Positions 27,443 through 64,000 of a stretch of DNA of 64,000 nt are shown here, piece by piece. The stretch spans positions 6,324,001 through 6,388,000 of the forward strand of contig CAVNZM010000007.1 of the NCBI GenBank assembly GCA_963693365.1, given 5' to 3'. Position 1 is the stretch's first letter. Each line of letters opens with the position of its first letter. The notes under the pieces were generated by a model that saw nothing but the letters and a program-made list of their open reading frames with translations, did no database searches and was not told the DNA's origin. Both the position numbers and the translations under genes were made by a program. The DNA is from Amoebidium appalachense. Its lineage: Eukaryota > Ichthyosporea.

Positions 27443-27579
27443 CCCCCCCCCCCCCCCCCCCCTCTCCCCTCCCCCCACACACACTCACAGACCCCCCCCC
27501 CCCCCCACACACACACACACACATGCCGCCCCCCCCCCCCTCTCCCCTCCCCCCCACACACACTCACAGACTCCCCCCC

Positions 27580-27610
<31 letters not shown>

Positions 27611-27749
27611 ACATGCCGCCCCCCCCCCCCTCTCCCCCTCCCCCCACACACACTCACAGACTCCCCCCCCCCCCCCCACACACACACACACACACATGCC
27701 GCCCCCCCCCCCTCTCCCCTCCCCCCCACACACACTCACAGACTCCCCC

Positions 27750-27780
<31 letters not shown>

Positions 27781-28065
27781 ACACAAAGCTGACACACAAC
27801 CTCCCACACAGGGCTTCGACCGCCACCTCTTCATGCTCAAGCTCCTAGCATCCAAATCCGGCCAGCCCCTCCCGAAATTCTTCACCGAGGGGGGGCTCTA
27901 TGACCGCATGGGCCACATTATCCTCTCCACATCCACGCTCCAGTCCCCCGCTATTAAATCGGGCGGATTTGGGCCTGTGACCCATGATGGGTTTGGGCTG
28001 GGCTACTCGCTGATGGATGACCATTTGGGTCTGTCGGTCAGCCATTATCACGGCAAGGCAGATGT

Positions 28066-28117
<52 letters not shown>

Positions 28118-29304
28118 TTGCCGCCTTCATTCGTTCTCCCTTCCCTTTTCACTCATAAACAAGCCACGCTCACGCACACACACAGACACCCAGACACACA
28201 CATACACGATACTTCTATCACACAGGCCATCTGGCGGAAACCCGCTAATTCAAAAATAGGGGAATTGTTTTTAGGGGACTAGGGCATCCAATCAATCGGT
28301 CCCAAATTTTAAAGGGGACTAGGGCATCCAATCGACTCATGACTTCCAAAAATCGGATCGTCTAAGCCAGCGAATCAATTTCGGTAACGGCCAATCCAAG
28401 CCGTTGCGGCAGAAAAAACTGGTGTGCTCAGCGGGTTGTTCCAACTTACATCGGACTTAATCGCAGTAATCATAGCGCGAAACCGTGCAATAAAGCAGTA
28501 TGAGGATAGTATAACACCATATTCAAAAGCAGCAGAGTGGTGCGCTCGTTTCTACTAGAAAAAAGCGCGCTTTGTTCTTTAGCTATTGGGGCGGTAGATT
28601 CACCGCCCGCTACAGAATCTCATAATCAGATCGACGAAAAAGGAAAGAGATCGGAATGCGGAAATCGGGCCCCTGAGCGTTAGCGCAAGTTGGCGCTATG
28701 CATGACATATGCACTTGATACCGTCCTCTACTGTATCACATCCCATCTGCCCTTGCACCTTCTCTTGTCCCCCCCCCCCCCCCCCTCCCCCCTCATCCCC
28801 CCCCCCCCCCCCCCCCCCCCCCCACCCCACACACCCACACACATACATACACACAGACACGCGTACGCACGCAAACTCAACACACTCACCTGACCTAGAC
28901 ACATCTCTCCTAACGTCTGCGGGTTGTCCCGGAGCCGAGAACAAGACACAAATCACGGAATTACAGGGGTTTGAGCGTGAAACAGTCGGAAGGCTGTTAA
29001 CACTTCTCCTTTTTTTGGTTGGTAGGGAGAGAGCGGGGTGTTGACAGCGTTGTGTTGTGTTGGATACCAATCAAGGTCGTGGGTTTATTTTTAGGGTTGG
29101 GTGTGTGTGTGTGGGGGGGCGCTAAGTGTACGTGTGTGGTGGTTGGGAGAGAGGGGGGGGGGGGGGGGGGTGCTAATCAAAGCTGTACACACACACCTCG
29201 TGATACCGGCAAGCACGCATTGACTCTGTTATGGTCTACAGGAGCTCTTTGATGGGATCAGTGAGAGCTGGGCCGACATTGCAAATGTGCTGGAGAACAA
29301 GTAG
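20645..29304 (+). CDS. CPT2: Carnitine O-palmitoyltransferase 2, mitochondrial (complete, 9 exons, 658 aa)
   Basis: Inner-membrane matrix-side enzyme that converts long-chain acylcarnitine plus CoA to acyl-CoA plus carnitine for beta-oxidation. Exons: 20645-20856, 21003-21258, 22159-22313, 23150-23437, 24862-25128, 25726-25867, 26541-26882, 27812-28063 and 29242-29304. All junctions keep frame with GT-AG sites and give 658 codons plus TAG, the usual CPT2 length. The N-terminus (about 1-33) is Arg/Ala-rich without acids, like a mitochondrial presequence. Diagnostic stretches are SFQASMPRLPVP, PLDMSQYGRLF, DELFTD, GDGRNRWYDKSFS, FEHAWGDG (catalytic His383), YESCSTAAFKHGRTETIRP, GFDRHLF, STSTLQSPA (about 593) and GFGLGYS. 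The final exon adds 20 residues that align end to end with the family C-terminus. Introns are mostly G- or C-rich low-complexity DNA. Identification is very secure. Confidence 0.97.
21259..22158 (+). other. CPT2 intron 2, pyrimidine-rich
   Basis: About 900 bp, almost entirely C/CT-rich on the coding strand (21357-22120). It gives long Pro/Ser/Leu open frames that are not genes. Acceptor ATTCAG at 22153-22158. Confidence 0.85.
22314..23149 (+). other. CPT2 intron 3, G-rich
   Basis: The coding strand is G-rich, with poly-G runs at about 22366-22389, 22466-22489 and 22631-22653, TG-then-G at 22801-22834 and GA repeats near 22935. No exon seen. Confidence 0.85.
23438..24861 (+). other. CPT2 intron 4, G-rich then CA/C-rich
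   Basis: Poly-G runs at about 23576-23604, 23864-23882, 24138-24174 and 24365-24403, then CA repeats (24617-24695) and C-rich DNA before the acceptor TTTCAG. No exon-like sequence seen. Confidence 0.85.
25129..25725 (+). other. CPT2 intron 5, TG/G-rich with T-then-G tract
   Basis: Starts in GT-rich DNA at the donor (GTGTGTGT), then a poly-G run at about 25450-25497 and a T-then-G composite at about 25545-25589. Acceptor ATGCAG. Confidence 0.85.
25868..26540 (+). other. CPT2 intron 6
   Basis: Unique DNA, then poly-G (about 26146-26173), then C-rich DNA (26270-26520) up to the acceptor CACAG. No exon-like sequence seen. Confidence 0.8.
26883..27811 (+). other. CPT2 intron 7
   Basis: G-rich first part with a T-then-G run at 27006-27048, short unique DNA at 27120-27400, then the CA/C minisatellite described separately. 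Confidence 0.8.
27400..27785 (+). repeat. CA/C minisatellite, about 84-90 bp period
   Basis: Unit: a (CA)n block, ATGCC(G)CC, poly-C, TCTCCCCTCC, poly-C, ACACACACTCACAGACTCC, poly-C. ATGCC landmarks occur near 27439, 27523, 27613 and 27697, so about four copies. It lies just upstream of the exon 8 acceptor. The repeated CTCACAG motif supplies extra AG dinucleotides that could act as cryptic acceptors. Confidence 0.85.
28064..29241 (+). other. CPT2 intron 8 with an unusual unique island (about 28225-28690)
   Basis: After a poly-C tract at the donor, a roughly 465-bp island differs in composition from its surroundings: balanced base use, no homopolymers. It holds an exact 21-bp direct repeat (28273-28293 and 28313-28333, period 40) and a 7-bp-stem hairpin (28589-28608). 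It looks like an inserted element but I could not find ends. The remainder is C/CA-rich, then G-rich near 29150. Confidence 0.55.
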
Positions 29305-29635
29305 GCCAGTGGCTGCATGCCGCCTGACACTAGATAACGTATGTAGGTTTAGGGCAAGGTGCGTAGCGCAAAAACTCACCACCTTCCGTTCACGATATAT
29401 TGATAAGTTTTCGTTTCTGTCTTGTTTGCTCTGGCTTTGGTGTATGATCATATACAATAGAGTCTTGTTTCGCCCATCATTGTCCCCAGAAAGCGTGTAA
29501 GAAGTTGTCGAGGACAGAACACTCGAATTTATGTAACAGTTAACCAACCAATCGCACAACCGTTTGGACACACACACATACAAGACAACAGAAATTGATG
29601 CAGGATGCAGACACGGATAGTAAACAGCGCACCAC

Positions 29636-29663
29636 TGGCTGCAAATCATTTGATTTGCAGCCA
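29636..29663. repeat. Palindrome, 13-bp perfect arms
   Basis: TGGCTGCAAATCA, a 2-nt spacer, and its exact reverse complement. It would form a strong hairpin in DNA or RNA, about 330 bp after the CPT2 stop. Function unknown. Confidence 0.85.
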
Positions 29664-30180
29664 ATAAGCAGGCAGGAAATGATCTGCGTGCAGAATATAT
29701 CATGGTATATATGACATAAGTGCAGTATGTATGTCCAGGCGGAGCATGCTAGAATGGGTCTGACTATGGTGGGGCCTGGTGCCCGCAAGATTAAAAAAAA
29801 AAAAGAATATGGTTGATGATTTCTCATTGGTGTGGGCCCCACAACATAAAATATGTCAAAGGGGCAAAAATATAATGTAAAAAATAAAAGAAATTTTTAA
29901 GAACGGAACTGAGCCTGTTTTAAGGACCAGAAATGTCTCCTATCATCTATGAAATTATAAGAATTAGGTAGGTTTTAGCTTTTTAGGTACAAAATGTTGT
30001 AAAGAAAAAGAACGTGGTGTTTTCTATCGACATAGACACGAGGCTGTGCGTGTAATAATGAGGTGTTTGTACCAAAGTCAACAGCACTTCAATCGATTGA
30101 ACATGGTATAGGGCCTGCTCCAGGGACCGGGGGAGAGGGGAGAGTCGAGGCAAAGATGGAAGGCTGACGGAGGGAGGAAG

Positions 30181-30183
30181 TGT

Positions 30184-30221
<38 letters not shown>

Positions 30222-30275
30222 AGGGTGTGTGTGTGTGGGTGTGTGTGTCTGGGTTTTTTTTGTTTTTTTTTTTTT

Positions 30276-30328
<53 letters not shown>

Positions 30329-30531
30329 TGGATAGATGGACGGACGGACTGGGTTGCACTGCATTTGAACGTGCAGGCCATCATTGTATAATGGGGAAAT
30401 GCAAATGGCGCTTATTTTGGGAAGCATGTGGTATAGGGGTAGAGGTGGCAATATGTTGCTGTGTCTGTGTGCAGGTGGTGTGTTGTGTGTGTGTCTGTGT
30501 GTGTGTGTGTGTGTGCGTGTGTCTGTGTGTG

Positions 30532-30612
<81 letters not shown>

Positions 30613-30682
30613 CGTGTATGCATGCGTGCGCATGTGTGTGTGTGTTTGGGTGTGTGTGTGGGTGTGCACACGTGTGTTTCTG

Positions 30683-30737
<55 letters not shown>
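30181..30737 (+). repeat. (TG)n blocks flanking a T-then-G composite
   Basis: TG repeats at 30181-30250, T then about 40 G at 30253-30327, and a second long TG block at about 30479-30737 with interruptions near 30610-30680. Confidence 0.9.
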
Positions 30738-30738
<1 letters not shown>

Positions 30739-31239
30739 GGGGAGAGGGGGGAAGGGGGGGGGGGGGAAGGGGGGGAGGGTTCGGGAGGCACATGGCTGAA
30801 ATCTAGGCTGTTGAGGGAAGTGTTGGAAGAGTGGATGGAGAAATGTATGTGAGATCTCCTATCTCTTATTTACTTACCCAACACAGGGGGGGATAGGGGG
30901 AGGAGGGGGGGAGGGGGATGGGGAGGTTGAGGCTAAGACAGGCACGGAGGGGTGGTGAGTTTAAAAAAAGATTTAAAACATGTTTGAAACGTTGTAATAT
31001 CACATGCAGGGGGTAGGAATGAAAAAAGTAACCAAGCCCTTACTGCAGGCTTAGAGGGGGAAGAGGGGGACGAAAAGCTGCTATGATAAATATCTGGAAT
31101 CTAGAGGTGAGTGTGAAGGAGAGAAGACAAGCAAAGTAGAGGAAGAGGGGAGGGGAGCGAGGGGGGAGGCGGGTTATGGCACAAGTTCGACCTAGCACCA
31201 AAGCAAAGCAGTAAACACGATCAAGAGGAAGCCCGGGGG

Positions 31240-31260
31240 GCAGGGGGGCAGGCGGGCGGG

Positions 31261-31299
<39 letters not shown>

Positions 31300-31760
31300 G
31301 GGGGGGAGGAACGGGCCCAGGGGAAGGGAGGAAAGGAGGAAGGGTGGTAGGGTATTGATGAAAGAGAAGAAGGGGGAGGTGGGCAAAGAAGAGACGAAGG
31401 GGAGGAGGGTAGACGAAGGGGGGGGGGGGGGGGGGGGTGGACGGTTTAGGAGAGGGAGGAACAGACGGGAGAAGCAGGGGGGGGGGGGGGGGGAGGGGGA
31501 GGGGGGCCCAGGGAGGGGGGAGGGGGGGGGGAGAGAGAGGGGGGGGAGGGAGGGAGGGACGCAGAGGAGGGAGGAGAGGACGACGAGAGGAAGGCAGGGG
31601 GGGAGCAAAGGAAACTCAGGGGCCGGGAAGAAAACGAGGGGAGCAGGGGGGGATGGTTGGGGTGTGTCCGTGGGGGGAGAGGGGGTTGGAGGTTTGGGGT
31701 GTTTGTGGGGGGGTGGGGGGGGGAGAAGGGGGGGGATGGGGGGGGGGGGGAGGAGGAGGT
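31240..31760 (+). repeat. Purine-rich (G/GA) block
   Basis: About 500 bp of almost pure G and A on the + strand, including a poly-G run at 31267-31298. The Gly/Arg/Glu and Pro/Ser open frames on both strands are composition artefacts. Confidence 0.85.
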
Positions 31761-32074
31761 TTCGGTGTGTGGCAAAGAACACCATACGGAAGAGGGTAGG
31801 GGCAGAGGAGAGATCCTTACTCAAAATTTCGAGGCTGGGGGAAAAGGCTGTAAGAGACACTAAATCCCTTTATTATCATTGACGACGAAATCTTATTAGA
31901 ATACGGGACCGACTGACAGGCAGGCCACGGACATGGTTAACTTATCGAGGCCAAAAAGCAACCATAGGCTAGAGAAACCTTTAAAGCGGATGCTAGAAGT
32001 AAGGTGCTACTCCTTGACTCGGGTGTACATGTTCTTACTTTGACAACTGCGCACCTCTCCCCACTATGCAGCTC

Positions 32075-32521
32075 TTAAAGCGCAGCCGTGAAAGCCATCT
32101 CCACCAGCATCCTCGGGTCAGTCAGCTTGGCGTTCACACAGGCCCTCGCTGGGGCATGTCCCTCTGGCACCCAACTGTCCCACACTGCGTTCATCGCTTC
32201 CAAATTCGCGAAATCCGTAAGATAAATTGTGGTCATGAGCACTTTTGTCCTGTCTGTTCCCGCCTGCTTGAGAAGATTATCCACGCTCGCAAGGAGGTTT
32301 TGTGTCTGTGCGGTGATGTCCCCGTCCATGTTTGAAGGCACTTCGACAATGTAGACTGTGTTGTTGTGGATGACGATGTCTGACCACCGCTTGGTGGTGC
32401 CGATTCTCGTGACGGTAGACATGGTTTTGCGTAAAAGGGGGCTTAATAGTTGCTGGCGGGTGCTTGTGATGATGGTGTGAGCTAGAGATGTTCGAAGCAT
32501 GGGGAGGAAATGGATGTACAC
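32075..32521 (-). CDS. RidA/YjgF/YER057c/UK114-family enamine/imine deaminase, intronless
   Basis: Small trimeric enzyme family that hydrolyses reactive enamine/imine intermediates from PLP enzymes. A single exon encodes 148 aa. From the internal Met (codon 34, at 32422) the protein is a full-length family member: TRIGTTKRWSDIVIHNNTVYI, the GDITAQTQNLLASVDNLLKQAG helix, and APARACVNAKLTDP, whose Arg is the conserved substrate-carboxylate ligand, ending VEMAFTAAL. It resembles the YoaB-like branch. Two upstream in-frame Mets (32521 and 32500) would add a basic, Ser/Thr/Leu-rich, acid-free leader that looks like a mitochondrial presequence. Both a long mitochondrial and a short cytosolic form are possible; I give the longest. 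No intron, unlike its neighbours. Confidence 0.94.
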   Translation of the reverse strand: MYIHFLPMLRTSLAHTIITSTRQQLLSPLLRKTMSTVTRIGTTKRWSDIVIHNNTVYIVEVPSNMDGDITAQTQNLLASVDNLLKQAGTDRTKVLMTTIYLTDFANLEAMNAVWDSWVPEGHAPARACVNAKLTDPRMLVEMAFTAAL

Positions 32522-32993
32522 ACGTGTGCTTACACGTGCGTGTTCAGACGTTTTGTGGTTTTGTGGCCGGCCCGCCGGCCTGACGTCAAAATTTGTGTTT
32601 ACATTTTTCCAAAAAAGGATATGTGGCTAAGGTGAAATTTCGAATCCTGCAGCTGATGCATTGATGCAGGGTACGATTGAAGAAATTTGATCTCCCCCCC
32701 CCCCTCCCCCTCCCCCCCCGGTCCCCTCCCCCTCTCAAACCCCCTCCCCCCCCCCTTCCTCCCACTCCCTCCCTCTATTCCCTTTCATCGAATATTCCCA
32801 TTCATCTTTTTCCTCTCTGTAACTCGTCACAGTGAAACGCCCGGGGTTTCGGGTGCGTGACGATTCTATTTCAATGAATACTCAAGGCCTTACCGTGTCT
32901 GTTAAGGCATGTTTTTAATGCCTGGTCACCTTTTTACCCCTCTCCCCCCCCCTCCCCTCTCCCCCCCTCCCTCGCCCTCCCCCTCCCCTCCCC

Positions 32994-33072
<79 letters not shown>

Positions 33073-33367
33073 CCTCGAACACACCATCCAGTTACCCTAT
33101 ATATCCCTCACCTTACACACACACACAAAAAAAAACACGTGAATACATTGCATGTGCGCACATACTTGTACACCACACACGTGTGCACCTGGCCCCTGCC
33201 TAAATACTGCACCCAGGTCATAAACGTTTCTGTGAGATTTGTAGTGATAAACACAACCAATTCTAAATATTTTAAAAAACGTAGGCACCGGTTCCATTAT
33301 TGGTGAGTGGAAGTTTGCAGAAAGAAGCACTGGTAGGAGGCAGTATAAAGTTTAATGATGTGTGTGT

Positions 33368-33424
<57 letters not shown>

Positions 33425-33492
33425 GGGGGGGGGGGGGGGGGGGGGGGGAGGTCCCGTGTGACCTCCAACCACAATCTTTCTCCCTTCAAGTT

Positions 33493-33547
<55 letters not shown>

Positions 33548-33666
33548 GATTGTTTACGGGCTCCAAAATCACCTGCAAAGTAAGAACAAAACGGAGAAGA
33601 AAAAAAATAATCACGTGCACTCTGAATGCCGAAAGGATGTAGCACACATAAGGACAGGGTCGCACA

Positions 33667-33708
<42 letters not shown>

Positions 33709-33795
33709 CGCCGCCGAGGGTATGATAATACACCAATAAATTGTGTGTTTTGATCTCTTATGTGTCACCCATGCAGCTAGACAACTTCTCGCCTT

Positions 33796-33830
<35 letters not shown>

Positions 33831-34315
33831 TCGCTGAAATTTTTGGCTGCATCATCTGGTGAATACCTGCAAGTACGCACAGAGTTACTGGAGCAGGCGG
33901 CCAGTAATATTTCAGCAAAAAGCTCGTTAGCCAATAAGCACCCCTTCTAAAAAAAATGAAAAGTACATATACAGGCATATTTACATATAGTTAACGTTTA
34001 CATATGTACCCCGGAACTGCACTAGGCAGTACATGTAAACAGTGACAACTATATCAGTGGGAGACTATGTATGTATCAGCGTTCTGGGAAATACACCATG
34101 TTTAAATTACGCTATAAATTGAATTAATTATGAATTTATAGTACAACCCCACCCACGGGCGTAGTAACACAAAAGGGGTTGCATAAGACCCAACCGACAT
34201 AATGCAACACATAAACAAATTTATCACCCGGCCCTTGTATATCCCCACCTCAAAATATTCCGCTCTCTCATGTGCATTAGAAGTTTTATCTTCACTTTAA
34301 ACTATACTTAAAATT
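32522..34315. other. Spacer between the RidA gene and the S8 protease 3' end
   Basis: Upstream DNA of the RidA gene. It holds C-rich tracts (32695-32770; 32945-33071), very long poly-G runs (33369-33449; about 33508-33546), poly-C (33670-33707) and poly-T (33800-33827). 33830-34315 is AT-richer unique sequence and should hold the protease 3' UTR. No gene seen. Confidence 0.65.
33369..33449 (+). repeat. Poly-G tract of about 80 nt with one T interruption
   Basis: One of the longest G runs in the window. A second run (about 33508-33546) follows after a TG repeat. Exact length is unreliable. Confidence 0.9.
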
Positions 34316-40918
<6,603 letters not shown>

Positions 40919-42317
40919 GGTGATGGGTGGTGCGGCCGGGGTTTCGTTGTTGAAAAGCAACTTAAATATTTTTAAAAAGTGTACGTACGAACACACAAGG
41001 AACGTTCGTTGTGTACAGATTTATATCACGGTTGCAGGTTGGTTTTTATTCCTGGCGGGTTGCAATTGTGCTGCAACTTGAGCAAGATCCACAATTGCTC
41101 TGCAGGTGGATCGAAATATCGGCAGGAGCTCATGCAAATGCCCATGCCCTGGCAGTGGTGCGGCCGCGAAGCTTAAGGTTGCACGAGAGAACATCTTTTT
41201 TTAACCCGGCGCATACCGCCACAAAAAAGGCACTAGCAGCCTGTCTGTATACTCACTGCAGCTGCAATGTTTTGAAAGGTTGCCGTACGCAATAAACGTA
41301 CACACAAACACACATGTATATCATGTGACGTATATATGCCGTAATATAGTACGTATTGACACCGGTACCTGATGGCCAGCTCGCGCTGCAGGAACACCAG
41401 TTCACATAATGCACATATGGCCGTGGTACGTACTGTACCACCTGAAACAGGGACGAGAGACCGTCTAAAGCCCGGCCTAGTACTGCGGGTACACCGGGCC
41501 GGGGAATGGGATGTGGTCCTTGTGGGTACTACTGAGGTTTGACTTGGCCGTTGGCACCAAGCTGCAGCCGGCACGACCCAAGCTGGCAGGGCAGCCGGCG
41601 CGATCTACCCGCTTTGATGAACTACCAACCACATCAATTTTAACAATCTATTGGCGAACACTCCACCAATGGATAAGTTAAACCAAATTCAGATCTCAGA
41701 TGGATCCAGCCACTCAGCTGCATGCAGGCGCGCAGCATGGTGATAAATACTTTTGCCGTTTTCAAGTATCACTGAACGTCTTTTCAAGCACCGAATTCTC
41801 TGCTTGACTGTATACATACACACACCCACAAATATATATATTTTTTCTAAAGAATTTGTGATAGCCGCCGCGTGTTACGACTATGCTCCTCATGGCTTGC
41901 AATTGGCAGATCTATCTATATATAACGGCTAAAGCGCGCTCTTACCATATTTGGTTGGTGGTTGTCGCAAACAAAAAAGCCTGCTATGTGCACGTGCACA
42001 ACGGCTCAGATCATGAGAGGCTGAGTGTTCGAAGGGCTGTATGCCGCACTAACATCTTACAAAATCATCTTCATCATCTTCACATCGCATATATACACAT
42101 GTTATACGGAGCAGCTAGACCAGCCCCCTCCTCAGCCGTATCTACGTACACGCAGTGACTCAATTTCATAGTATTTTCCCTGAATCCTTGCGACAACTCT
42201 TGCCCCCGACCCCACCCCAACTCGCGCATGTTCCATACACCTGCATACACTAAATAGTACCTTACTCTCATACACACAACTCTCTCACACTCACCAACAT
42301 ACATTTTTTTTTGTGAG
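40919..42317. promoter_or_regulatory. Divergent promoter spacer between the S8 protease and TARBP1-like genes
   Basis: About 1.4 kb between two outward-facing ATGs. It is notably free of long G/C homopolymers, in contrast with the introns. AT-rich patches (about 41820-41850) and short inverted repeats occur, but I cannot assign specific sites. No gene seen. The promoter role is inferred from position. Confidence 0.45.
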
Positions 42318-63821
<21,504 letters not shown>

Positions 63822-63895
63822 GTATGTTTTTTCTTCTTTGTTTGACTTTTGATTTTTCTTTGTTTTTCTTTTCTTTCTTTCTCTTTTTTTTTTTT

Positions 63896-63947
<52 letters not shown>

Positions 63948-64000
63948 GAAGGGGGGGGGAAGGGTGTATGTCTATGTGCGGGTGGATGGGATGGGTTGGC
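63822..64000 (+). other. Start of TARBP1-like intron 24, truncated by window end
   Basis: Donor GTATGT, T-rich DNA, TG repeat and a poly-G run (about 63910-63946), again in T/TG-then-G order. Confidence 0.8.

Larger units (their letters stand above)
29305..32074. other. Spacer between CPT2 and the RidA gene
   Basis: The 3' flank of CPT2 is AT-richer unique DNA (29305-30100) with a palindrome at 29636-29663. It is followed by TG repeats and a T-then-G tract (30180-30327), TG repeats (30479-30737) and purine-rich, G-dominated DNA (30890-31760). No gene recognised. Confidence 0.65.

Noticed and set aside
29764-29842. GGTGGGGCC and GGGCCCCAC pair resembling the TIRs at 51517-52005
   Set aside because: Only about nine bases match, with no extended inverted repeat; not enough to call a related element.
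31192-31882. Open frames of about 220 and 175 residues on opposite strands
   Set aside because: Both are products of a purine-rich block with no domain-like sequence and no splice context.
41455-41510. GC-rich short inverted repeat in the divergent spacer as an operator or hairpin
   Set aside because: The arms are short and imperfect; no function can be supported.
41233-41574. 113-residue minus-strand frame in the divergent spacer
   Set aside because: No family resemblance, no splice context and an Arg/Thr/Ser-rich random-looking composition; treated as chance.

Overview
The window is nuclear DNA from a eukaryote. All five protein genes are eukaryotic families. Four of them are split by introns; the 41 introns that lie wholly inside the window are all GT-AG, and stops are TAA/TAG in a standard code. 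Only about 7.2 kb of 64 kb (roughly 11%) is coding. The rest is introns and spacers filled with very long poly-G/poly-C runs, (CA)n/(TG)n, (CT)n and poly-A/poly-T. A mitochondrial carnitine palmitoyltransferase, a TARBP1/TRM3-type tRNA methyltransferase, a secreted proteinase-K-like protease and large low-complexity introns suggest a single-celled eukaryote (protist or microalga). I cannot name the lineage from the sequence alone.

Layout. (1) 189-3739 (+): 3' part of a pyroglutamyl-peptidase I (family C15) gene; its first exon(s) lie outside the window. (2) About 2.9-17.0 kb: a degenerate tandem array of related 1.2-2.5 kb units. It begins around the last exon of gene 1 and carries a truncated second copy of that exon at 4551-4714. 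(3) 17.0-20.6 kb: spacer with low-complexity tracts and a 239-bp hAT-like miniature element (20195-20433). (4) 20645-29304 (+): complete nine-exon carnitine O-palmitoyltransferase 2 gene (658 aa). (5) 29305-32074: non-coding, with a near-perfect palindrome and TG/G tracts. (6) 32075-32521 (-): intronless RidA-family gene. (7) 34316-40918 (-): complete eight-exon secreted subtilisin-like (S8) protease (512 aa) with an I9 propeptide, a Thr-rich linker and a Cys-rich tail. (8) 40919-42317: divergent promoter spacer. (9) 42318-63821 and beyond (+): 24 exons (866 codons, frame kept throughout) of the HEAT-like part of a TARBP1/TRM3-like tRNA ribose methyltransferase; the catalytic SPOUT domain should lie past the window end.

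Three identical tRNA-Pro(UGG) genes sit in introns 16 and 17 of gene 9, on the same strand as a host predicted to modify tRNA. The genes otherwise form no obvious pathway: fatty-acid import to mitochondria, enamine/imine detoxification, extracellular proteolysis, N-terminal pyroglutamate removal and tRNA modification. Homopolymer lengths should be treated as approximate, since such runs are hard to sequence and assemble.
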